From assembly GCA_016193485.1 (NCBI GenBank), contig JACPRZ010000031.1:1-64000 (forward strand): 64,000 bases of DNA, given 5' to 3'. This document shows positions 53,223 through 61,195 of this stretch, piece after piece; the first letter of the stretch is position 1; every line of letters begins with the position of its first letter. The notes below the pieces were generated by a model that saw only the letters and a program-made list of their open reading frames with translations, searched no databases and was not told the origin of the DNA. The position numbers were made by a program, and so were the translations under genes. This DNA comes from Bacteroidota bacterium (lineage in GTDB: Bacteria > Bacteroidota > Bacteroidia > JACPRZ01).

Positions 53223-53879
53223 TTACCTTTCATTCATAATTGAATCTTTATTTAATATTTTTTCCAACTTCATGGCTGCCTTTTTTACGACACCCCTCCG
53301 GCTTTCTTTATATTCATCTGCAATCTTCTGAAATTCATTTTTAAATGCGGGATGGAGATTGTAAATCCTGATAAATCCCTCAATTACCCTGCTTGCATGT
53401 TTATCGCCCCATACCTTGAGAATTTCGGTCAGGATGGGATATGCTTTTGATGCCGCTTCTTTACCGGTTCCGGCATACCTTGCGATGGATTCGGTGGCGT
53501 AATCGCGGACAATAACGCTCTTATCCCTGTGCATAGTCACATCCAGTTCAGGCAAAATTGAAAAAATCAGGTCCGGAACTTTTTCTGCAACAAGGGCAAT
53601 CGCATGCATTGCTTCCCATCGCGCCCTGGTATATTTGTGACTGAGCAATGGAATTAATCTGGCGGCATATTTTGCAGTAAGTTCAGGATCGGTCATCGCT
53701 ACCTCGGTCATTACTTCAGCGCAATCGGCTGCCAATTGCGGATTCTTATCGGTGAGATATTCTGCTATCTCATTGAGCAATTCTCTATTATTCACGCATT
53801 GCCTTGCAACATCCTTATTGGGTTCGCTGGAGTGGAGGCCGCGTGAGGAGGATAATTTCGTGATGATTCCTTTATTCAT
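53223..53879 (-). CDS. HEAT-repeat-like helical protein
   Basis: This 218-aa cytoplasmic protein (no signal peptide) consists of paired helices resembling HEAT repeats, for example LAADCAEVMTEVAMTDPELTAKY, RARWEAMHAIALVAEKVPDL and VIVRDYATESIARYAGTG. No catalytic motif is seen, so it probably acts by binding protein. Its ATG overlaps the end of the upstream 2119-aa gene by 8 nt and its stop lies 15 nt from the hyuB start, so the three genes look cotranscribed. The function is unknown. Confidence 0.75.
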   Translation of the reverse strand: MNKGIITKLSSSRGLHSSEPNKDVARQCVNNRELLNEIAEYLTDKNPQLAADCAEVMTEVAMTDPELTAKYAARLIPLLSHKYTRARWEAMHAIALVAEKVPDLIFSILPELDVTMHRDKSVIVRDYATESIARYAGTGKEAASKAYPILTEILKVWGDKHASRVIEGFIRIYNLHPAFKNEFQKIADEYKESRRGVVKKAAMKLEKILNKDSIMNER

Positions 53880-56800
53880 CTGAACCCGGGTACTTCACTA
53901 ATTTAGTCACATAATCACCGCTCTCTGTTCTAATCCGCAAAAAATAGATACCGGAGGGCAGGTGCGAAACATCAAAAAACTGCCTGACTGTCAGCACACC
54001 ATCAAACAATATTTGTTTGATTTCACTGCCATTGACTTGTTTGATGGAAAGTGAAATTAATTTATCAGTACCCGTGTATGAAAAATAAAAACCATCATCA
54101 GCAGGATTCGGATAAACCGAGATTTTTGAATTAAATGCGGGATCCAATATGCTAAATATGCCCACAATAACACTGTCCTGCCATATATCGGTTCCGCAAG
54201 CGTTTACCGAAGTCAGAGTGGCAATGTAAACTCCGGGTGATGAATATGTGTAAATTGGATTCTGCAGAGAAGAAATTCCCGTACCGTCACCGAAGTCCCA
54301 TTGCCATGAAATTGCGTTTGTGGAAGTGTTCGTAAATGTAACGGTCAGTCCGCTGTCGGAATAGGTAAAGGATGCAGCCGGGGGGTTGGGCGATATGCCA
54401 ACGATGATTGTATCGGCATCGGTGCAGCCGTTGGTTGAATTGGTAACCACCACACTGTAAATCCCCGATGATGTAACCGTAATTGTTTGTGTTGTGTTTC
54501 CGTCTGACCATAAATAGGTAAGGTTAGCGCCCGCTCCTGCATCAAGAACTATGGAACCGGCAGAACAAGTACTCGTATCACTTCCTAAGTCAACAACAGG
54601 ACCAGGATAAATTACGAGCACTATATTATCGGTTGCGCTGCATCCCGGCACACCGGATACGGTAACAGAGTAAACACCCGAAGCAGTTACAATGATGGTT
54701 TGAGTTGTGGTTCCTGTTGACCAGATATAATTCAGGCCCGGATTCCCGGCATCAAGAGTATAACTTGCGCAATAAGCGCCATCTGCGCCAAGATCGACCG
54801 TAGGGGGGGGAGTGAGGGCAATGATTATGCTGTCGCGTGCAGTGCAGTTGGAACTATTGGTAACGTCAACCCAGTAAGTTCCTCCGGTCGTAACTGCTAT
54901 GGTTTGGGATGATGCTCCGTTACTCCATGTGAAAGATAAACCTGGATTTCCGGCATCAAGTACCAGGGAATCAATACAAGCCGAAGTATCAGGTCCCAGA
55001 TTTACAGGCGGCAGAGGGAAAATAACAACCGTAACGGTATCGTAAACCGCAGGACAACCTGATGCGGTTACTTCCACTGAGTATGAACCGTTTGAAGCAA
55101 TAGTGATTTGCTGCGTTGTTTCTCCGGTTGACCAGAAGAAAGAAGCGCCTGCATTTCCGGCATCAAGATCATAACTTCCGCATGCGGTTGTATCGGAACC
55201 AAGATTTACTGTAAGGGCAGTCAGATTTGAAACAATGTAACCCGATATCGAATCATTACCGTTCATAGTATCACCTGCGATGGTTGTCCACGCAGAAAAC
55301 AGATAAGTTCCGGTTGCAGATAAATCGGCAGTGGTTGAAAAAATAAAATTATCAAAACCCATTGGCGGAATGGGACCGGCATAGGTTTCAGTGACCGGAG
55401 GTCCTCCATTGATAGTGTAGGAAATTGAAATCCCCGCAACGCTCACCGTTCCATAATTGGCGATAAGAACTTCCACCGGTTCACTTGCCGAAAGGCCGCA
55501 TCCGGTTGCCGGGCTGATCATGGATGTGACTCCCACATCCGTAACCGGAACAGTAATTACCACCGGATAGTCCTCGGTTTCACCATAATTCTGGTTATTA
55601 CAATCATCGGTTGAAACGGGTTCGTAATTATATACTGCACGGATGCGCATAATGGTATTCCCCGAAGATGCCGAACCGGGAATTACGACTGTTCCGCTTA
55701 CCGGTGCAGACCCGGGGGGGGCGGAGAATACAAATTCACCTGCATCGGAAAAGGAGCCGTTTTGGTTAAAGTCAATCCACACGCCAATTCCCTGCGGCCA
55801 TAACGCACTTGGAGTGATGGTAATGGAATAGGAATTTCCGGTTGTTACGAATGCGGTATCGGTTGTATCAAAAATGTAGTTATCAGGATTATTGTTGCAC
55901 CCGGTTACTGAATTATTTATCCCCGCAAAATCAACACCGTCAATGTAATCATCCGAAGTGCAGGCGCTGGCATAGGTTGGAATGCAGCACACAATAGAAT
56001 TCGTTACTGTGTAGCCGGTAATACTGTCATTGGTATTGTTTGAATCGGACGGAAATGAAACCCATGCATCAATGGTATAGGTTCCTGTTGCCGAAAGATC
56101 TGCAGAGGTTGTAAAGGTGAACAGATACGTTCCGCCTGCCGGGATTGTATCCGTTATGGTCTCATTGACAGGGGCTCCACCGTTAATGGAATAGGATACC
56201 GGGATATTTACCCCGGGATTTGCTCCGGAATTCTGCACCGTAATTGTGATATTCTCATTTGCACCGAAAGAACACCCGGCTGCCGGTGAGTCAATGGAAA
56301 GGATTGCAAAATCAACGGAAGGTCCATCCAGGATTTCAATATCGTCAATAGCCATGTCGCTTTGACCACCGGTTCCGGTCACACCGGTAAATGCAACCCG
56401 GATCAATCCGCTGAAAGCGGAAAGGGAGATGGTTTTGTTCAGCCACGGGTCATTCTCCGATGCCTGCTGGAGTCCTATGAGTGAATCAACGCGGTTCCAT
56501 ACCCCCCCCGAATAGACCAGCGTGTAGAGTTTACCCATTGCGCCTCCGGCCATGTGATACCAGAATGATAAAACAGGCGCTGATAATGAACTGATATCAA
56601 AACATTCGCTGGCAAGAATCGCCTTTATATTAGGATTGCATGGAGCATTCGCTTCAATATAAATATAATTTCCCGTGGCGGTTCCCAGCGTGTGGTCAAC
56701 GGCAGGTCCGGTGTTAAAGGAGGGGGTACCGCCCGCGTCAACCGTCCAGTCGGTATTGTCATTGGATACATTGGAGAAATTTCCGGTGATGGTGCAGGAT

Positions 56801-59800
56801 GTCATGCAGGTAGTGGCGCAGGTTGATTGCGATTCAAAATCCTCACTGTACGGAAAAGAGGAAACCACGTTCAGGTTCTGCACAAAATATCCTGCTATCG
56901 TATCATTGGAATTATCGCTGTCGGATGCAAGGGATGACCAGGCATAAAGGGTATAGGTACCGGGAAGAGATAAATCGGCAGTTGAAGTAAAAATAAAACT
57001 TAACGTGTCACCGGGATTCAGCGATGAAAAGACAGTATCATTAACGGCTGGTCCTCCGTTTACGCTGTATGAAACGGGAATATTGGATTGAACCGATGAG
57101 CCGGCATTGAATACGAGGATGGTCACTGATTCGGCACCGGTCAGTTGGCAATCCGTTACCGGTGAAACAATGTCAAGTACAGCGATATCATCGGGGGGGG
57201 CGTCATAAATTTCAATGTCGTCAATCGCCATATCGCTGGAAGAAGCGGTGCCCGTGATTCCAACGAAACGAATCTGGATCATACCGCTGAATGATGATAA
57301 GTAGAGCGATTTTTGAAGCCATGGAGATGTTTCCGTTGCCTGCTGCGGTCCCACCAGTGAGTCAATCCTGTTCCATACACCACCGGAATAAATTTCTGTG
57401 TAAAGTTTTCCCATTCCTGTTCCTGCCATGTGGTACCAGAAAGAAAGAACGGGCATTAACAATGAATCAATATCAAAACAATTGCTTGAAAGGATTGCGG
57501 TCTGATTCGGGAAACAGGGATTTGATGCTTCGATATAGATATAATTTCCTGTGGCGCTCCCTACAGTATGGTCAACAGCCGGACCAGTATTATTGGTCGG
57601 AGTGCCGCCCTGGTCAACTGTCCAGTCCGTATTATCAGAAGAGGAATTGGAAAAATTACCGGTTATGGAGCAGGGTGTTCCGCAGTTCTCAGCGCACAGC
57701 GACTGCGATTCAAAGTCCTCCAGGAAAGGATATGACGAAACAGCGGCAATACTCTGCACCATATAACCCACAATGCTGTCGTTGGTTGCGTTGCCGTCAC
57801 CCGGAAAAACAGTCCATGCATTAACCGAATAATTTCCTGCACCCGAAAAATCATACGTTGCCGGAAAGGTAAATTGAATTGTATCACCGGGATTTATGGT
57901 AGCGGTAATAGTGTCGGTTACAACTGCACCGCTGTCAACGGAGTAAAAAACCGGTATGTTGGTTTCGGGATTCATCCCGTTATTTACCACGGTAATGGTG
58001 ATTTGTTCATTTGCCGAAAGGCAGCCGCTGACAGGGGAGTTGATTGAAATAACGCCAATATCGGTAGAAAGAATTTCAAAAATCCGTATATCGTCAATCG
58101 CCATATCGCTGGATGATGCGGTGCCGGTTATTCCGGTGAACCGGATTTTTATGACGCCTGAATATGGTGAGAGGTCAACATATTTTTCCTGCCACGGATC
58201 GGTTTCGTTGATTTGCTGTTGCCCGATAAGAGAATCAACCAATATCCACGATCCGCCATAATACACTTCTGTATTAAGCCGGCCCATTCCGATCCCGGCC
58301 ATGTGGTACCAGAAATTCAGCAATGGGTTTGCCATTGAGGAAATATCAATGCACCCGCTTTCAAGGATTGCAGAAACAGACGGAAAGCAAGGGTTGGATG
58401 CTTCAACATAAATATATTTTCCGGCAGTTGTCCCCAAAGTGTGATCAACCGAAGGACCTGTGTTGGCGGTTGGCGTGCCGTTCTGATCAACCGTCCAGTC
58501 GGTTCCATCGGCAGAAGAATTCAGAAACAATCCCGCGATGTTGCAGGGAATTCCGCAATTCTGGGAGCAGGTTGCCTGCGATTCAAAATTTTCAATGTAT
58601 GGGAACACGGCAAGTGGCGCCTGGCTTGTTACAGGGTAACCGGTAATGCTGTCGTTGGAATTATCTGCATCGGTTGCGAGATTTGTCCAGGTATCAAAAG
58701 AGTAAGAGCCGGGCATTGAAAGGTCGGCAGTTGCAGAAAAAGTAAAAGTAATCGTATCACCGGGATTCAAAGGGGTGAATATTGTATCGTTTACTGCCGG
58801 ACCTGAGTTAATGGAATACGAAACAGGGATTACGCTTTGGGTGTCGGTGCCGAAATTCTGCACTATTATTATAACCGGTTCGCTTGAGCCAAGGCATCCG
58901 TTATCCGGTGAGGTTATGGCGATAACTCCCACATCGTCCGGCTGCTGGGGTTTGATGAGCAAAGGATAATCTTCGGTTTCACCCCAGGTCTGGAGGTTAC
59001 AGTAATCGCTGTCAGCAGGGGTAACGGCATAAATACAACGTATGCGAAGGAACGTAGCGCCTGTATCCGCGGTGACGGGGATAATGATGGTACTGCTCAC
59101 AGGCGCGGTAGTAGGGGGGGAGGAGAAGACAAATTCACCGGCATCACCGAAAGAGCCGTTGCGGTTGAAGTCAATCCATACTCCTATGCCCTGCTGGTAG
59201 ATCGTGGTTGGTGTAATAGTAATATTGTTTGCAGTTCCTCTTGTTACTTTTCCTGTATCGGTTGAATAATAGATGTAATTATCCGGGTTACCGTTACAGC
59301 CGGTTCCTGAATTGCTGATCCCGGCAAAATCCACTCCGTCAATATAATCATCCGAAGTAACGCAACTGTTGGAGTAGGTGGGAACACAGCAGTTAAGTTT
59401 GTTTTCAACGGAATAATTGACTAATGTATCATTTGCGGGGCACATCTCACCGGTAAGGAATGTCCAGGCAGCAAACGAATAGATGCCGAGGGCGGATAAA
59501 TCGGCAGTTGCTGAAAAGGTATAGGTTGTTGAATTGCCGGGCGTCAGGGGGGGGTTTATTGTGCCGGTTACGGCAGGACCGCCATTTAACGAATAAGCGA
59601 CATCAATCTGGTTTTGAGATGAGGAGCCGAAATTCTGCACCACGATGGTTACATTTTCAGAAGCGGTGAGCCCGCAACCGGTTACCGGGGCGGTGAAGCC
59701 GGTTACGCCAACATCGGCACTCAGCCCGGGATAATAAAGTGTTGCCGAATAACCGGCAACCGCCATACTTAGTCCATCGTGCTGAACGCTTATGATATTT

Positions 59801-60231
59801 TGTCCCCCTGCAATGAAAGCGGAATCAACCAGGGCGCCAGAAAAGGTTAATGAATAAGGATAAGTTCCCGCAGGAGTGCACGAACATTCACCTGATGAAT
59901 CTTCATACGTGCCAATCAGGATGCCGTTCAGGAAAAAAGAAAAAGTGACAAGGTCAAAAGTATCGCAATCGGAGTAATAGAGGTTAAATGTGATGGAATC
60001 AATACCTGATATGCAGGAAAGGGTAAAGGGTTCTGAAAATTTTTCTGATGTATCACCGTAGTCGTAACCGTCAACGGAGCACATGTCGCCTGTAAAGTTT
60101 GAGCAGGTGGTATCTCCGGTACCGAAGTCAACATCATGGATGCAGATTGAAGTTGATGATTGTGACCGGGCAATGGATGTTGAAAGGCAAAACAATGCCG
60201 TGCAAAGGAATGAAAGGAATGTTGTTTTCAT
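53872..60231 (-). CDS. 2119-aa T9SS-secreted protein with CARDB-like, MAM-like, GEVED, Ig-like and PKD modules
   Basis: The signal peptide is MKTTFLSFLCTALFCLSTS. An N-terminal beta domain covers about 26-170. CARDB-like modules (INSPVSGCLSANEQITITV type) occur about six times. GEVED domains lie at about 285-430 and 1430-1570. MAM-like jelly-roll domains with ENFESQ...C...NYIYIEA and DMAIDDI lie near 550, 839 and 1133. Four Ig-like modules (VNLGSDTTAC, then LDAGN and WSTG) cover 1670-1950, and a PKD domain 1950-2020. A T9SS sorting domain ends the protein (SVYPNPADDGFYFSY to YVTKLVKYP). Adhesion or surface scaffolding is inferred; no enzyme motif is seen. Several G8/C8 tracts are read in frame (54803, 55714, 56492, 57194, 59547). 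Confidence 0.88.
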   Translation of the reverse strand: MKTTFLSFLCTALFCLSTSIARSQSSTSICIHDVDFGTGDTTCSNFTGDMCSVDGYDYGDTSEKFSEPFTLSCISGIDSITFNLYYSDCDTFDLVTFSFFLNGILIGTYEDSSGECSCTPAGTYPYSLTFSGALVDSAFIAGGQNIISVQHDGLSMAVAGYSATLYYPGLSADVGVTGFTAPVTGCGLTASENVTIVVQNFGSSSQNQIDVAYSLNGGPAVTGTINPPLTPGNSTTYTFSATADLSALGIYSFAAWTFLTGEMCPANDTLVNYSVENKLNCCVPTYSNSCVTSDDYIDGVDFAGISNSGTGCNGNPDNYIYYSTDTGKVTRGTANNITITPTTIYQQGIGVWIDFNRNGSFGDAGEFVFSSPPTTAPVSSTIIIPVTADTGATFLRIRCIYAVTPADSDYCNLQTWGETEDYPLLIKPQQPDDVGVIAITSPDNGCLGSSEPVIIIVQNFGTDTQSVIPVSYSINSGPAVNDTIFTPLNPGDTITFTFSATADLSMPGSYSFDTWTNLATDADNSNDSITGYPVTSQAPLAVFPYIENFESQATCSQNCGIPCNIAGLFLNSSADGTDWTVDQNGTPTANTGPSVDHTLGTTAGKYIYVEASNPCFPSVSAILESGCIDISSMANPLLNFWYHMAGIGMGRLNTEVYYGGSWILVDSLIGQQQINETDPWQEKYVDLSPYSGVIKIRFTGITGTASSSDMAIDDIRIFEILSTDIGVISINSPVSGCLSANEQITITVVNNGMNPETNIPVFYSVDSGAVVTDTITATINPGDTIQFTFPATYDFSGAGNYSVNAWTVFPGDGNATNDSIVGYMVQSIAAVSSYPFLEDFESQSLCAENCGTPCSITGNFSNSSSDNTDWTVDQGGTPTNNTGPAVDHTVGSATGNYIYIEASNPCFPNQTAILSSNCFDIDSLLMPVLSFWYHMAGTGMGKLYTEIYSGGVWNRIDSLVGPQQATETSPWLQKSLYLSSFSGMIQIRFVGITGTASSSDMAIDDIEIYDAPPDDIAVLDIVSPVTDCQLTGAESVTILVFNAGSSVQSNIPVSYSVNGGPAVNDTVFSSLNPGDTLSFIFTSTADLSLPGTYTLYAWSSLASDSDNSNDTIAGYFVQNLNVVSSFPYSEDFESQSTCATTCMTSCTITGNFSNVSNDNTDWTVDAGGTPSFNTGPAVDHTLGTATGNYIYIEANAPCNPNIKAILASECFDISSLSAPVLSFWYHMAGGAMGKLYTLVYSGGVWNRVDSLIGLQQASENDPWLNKTISLSAFSGLIRVAFTGVTGTGGQSDMAIDDIEILDGPSVDFAILSIDSPAAGCSFGANENITITVQNSGANPGVNIPVSYSINGGAPVNETITDTIPAGGTYLFTFTTSADLSATGTYTIDAWVSFPSDSNNTNDSITGYTVTNSIVCCIPTYASACTSDDYIDGVDFAGINNSVTGCNNNPDNYIFDTTDTAFVTTGNSYSITITPSALWPQGIGVWIDFNQNGSFSDAGEFVFSAPPGSAPVSGTVVIPGSASSGNTIMRIRAVYNYEPVSTDDCNNQNYGETEDYPVVITVPVTDVGVTSMISPATGCGLSASEPVEVLIANYGTVSVAGISISYTINGGPPVTETYAGPIPPMGFDNFIFSTTADLSATGTYLFSAWTTIAGDTMNGNDSISGYIVSNLTALTVNLGSDTTACGSYDLDAGNAGASFFWSTGETTQQITIASNGSYSVEVTASGCPAVYDTVTVVIFPLPPVNLGPDTSACIDSLVLDAGNPGLSFTWSNGASSQTIAVTTGGTYWVDVTNSSNCTARDSIIIALTPPPTVDLGADGAYCASYTLDAGNPGLNYIWSTGTTTQTIIVTASGVYSVTVSGVPGCSATDNIVLVIYPGPVVDLGSDTSTCSAGSIVLDAGAGANLTYLWSDGNTTQTITVTSSGIYSVVVTNSTNGCTDADTIIVGISPNPPAASFTYSDSGLTVTFTNTSTNAISWQWDFGDGTGISSLQNPIYTYSSPGVYIATLTSVNACGTDIWQDSVIVGIFSILDPAFNSKISVYPNPADDGFYFSYTGTDKLISLSIKQVNGSEIKQILFDGVLTVRQFFDVSHLPSGIYFLRIRTESGDYVTKLVKYPGSDE
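56316..58935 (-). repeat. three ~870-bp (CARDB-like + MAM-like) coding repeats
   Basis: Equivalent positions in the MAM-like domain fall near 58577, 57709 and 56833, a spacing of 868 and 876 bases, about 290 residues. Sequence similarity between copies is high in the MAM-like part (GNYIYIEASNPCFP, FWYHMAG.GMGKLYT). Confidence 0.8.
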
Positions 60232-60284
60232 GGGAATTATGGGGTTAATGATAACTTATCCGGTGGAAGGGGTGGAACAGAGTG

Positions 60285-60292
60285 CAAATATA
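60285..60292 (-). promoter_or_regulatory. candidate -7 element for the 2119-aa gene
   Basis: Minus-strand TATATTTG matches TAnnTTTG exactly, 54 nt upstream of ATG 60231. The rest of the 314-nt gap 60232-60545 shows no gene or clear terminator. Confidence 0.55.
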
Positions 60293-60545
60293 GGATAAAT
60301 TCAGAATTTTGATGGAAAGGAAAGGATGAAAAGGGATAGGGGATATTGGGAAAGAATTTTGCCCGTGTGTCTGTTTTTTCTTTAAGGGCGGTTTGATATT
60401 TATTGAAGGAGGGGAATAGGAAAAAAATAATTAGGAAGGAAAACACGAGTGAAAGAGCCGGTGGGGTGGTGAGGTAATGAAACGATTTAACGGTAATTTT
60501 TTGGAGATTCATTTTCTTTTTGGTTTCATGCAGTTGAAAGGGATG

Positions 60546-61128
60546 TCACTTTGCTTTCTTATTTTTCTCCTCCACTTTATACATAAATTCCGTGAGTTCT
60601 TTTGTAAAAGCGTCCAATTGGGACGCAGAATGGTTTATATGGTCATATATTTTCATCAGGTCATCAAGTGACGGTTTTATGAACGTCAATAACATTCATT
60701 AAGCCCAGACACTGGGCAATGGGTTGTCTTACTTTATGGGAAGTCATGAAAAGCATTTGCTCCAATTCTTTTACATAAATTGCTTTTTCGGCATTTGTTT
60801 TTTCAATAAGAGTTCTGTGTCGTAAGGATAGAATTGCCGTTGTTAAAATGACGAACAAGGTTATGGCTCTGTTTGAATAGACCATCCAGTTTGTTTCGGG
60901 AGTAACAAACACTGCCAATTTTATTACCGTAAAAAGAGATGTAATAATTGCAAAAAGAATTATTACTTTTTTATTTTCGCGGCAAACCAAAAAGAAACAG
61001 AACAGGTAAAGCACACCCACGGCAACACCCAATGGGGTTAAGATATCAATAGCAAGGACAATTAACATAGATGTCAAAGCAAGGAGTTGATTCCGGGACA
61101 ATGGAATAGAGTTTTTAATGGTTTTCAT
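60546..61128 (-). pseudogene. membrane sensor with HisKA-type H-box, frameshifted
   Basis: The frame from ATG 61128 encodes about four membrane helices (LLALTSMLIVLAIDIL and others), a coiled linker (HRTLIEKTNAEKAIYVKEL) and an H-box segment FMTSHKVRQPIAQCLGLMN, but stops at 60664 after VIDVHKTVT. Removing one base from the four-base run at 60675-60678 restores KPSLDDLMKIYDHINHSA and then SQLDAFTKELTEFMYKVEE, ending at 60546. The extended product matches a Bacteroidota sensor type that ends after the dimerisation helices without an ATPase domain. A TACCTTTG promoter element precedes it. It is either a recent pseudogene or a sequencing error. Confidence 0.7.
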
Positions 61129-61157
61129 TGGTCAGGAATTTTAATTATTGAAAGATG

Positions 61158-61165
61158 CAAAGGTA
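61158..61165 (-). promoter_or_regulatory. candidate -7 element for the membrane sensor
   Basis: Minus-strand TACCTTTG matches TAnnTTTG exactly, 30 nt upstream of ATG 61128. Confidence 0.55.
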
Positions 61166-61195
61166 GGAAATGCGGCAGGATGTTGAGGAATTTGT

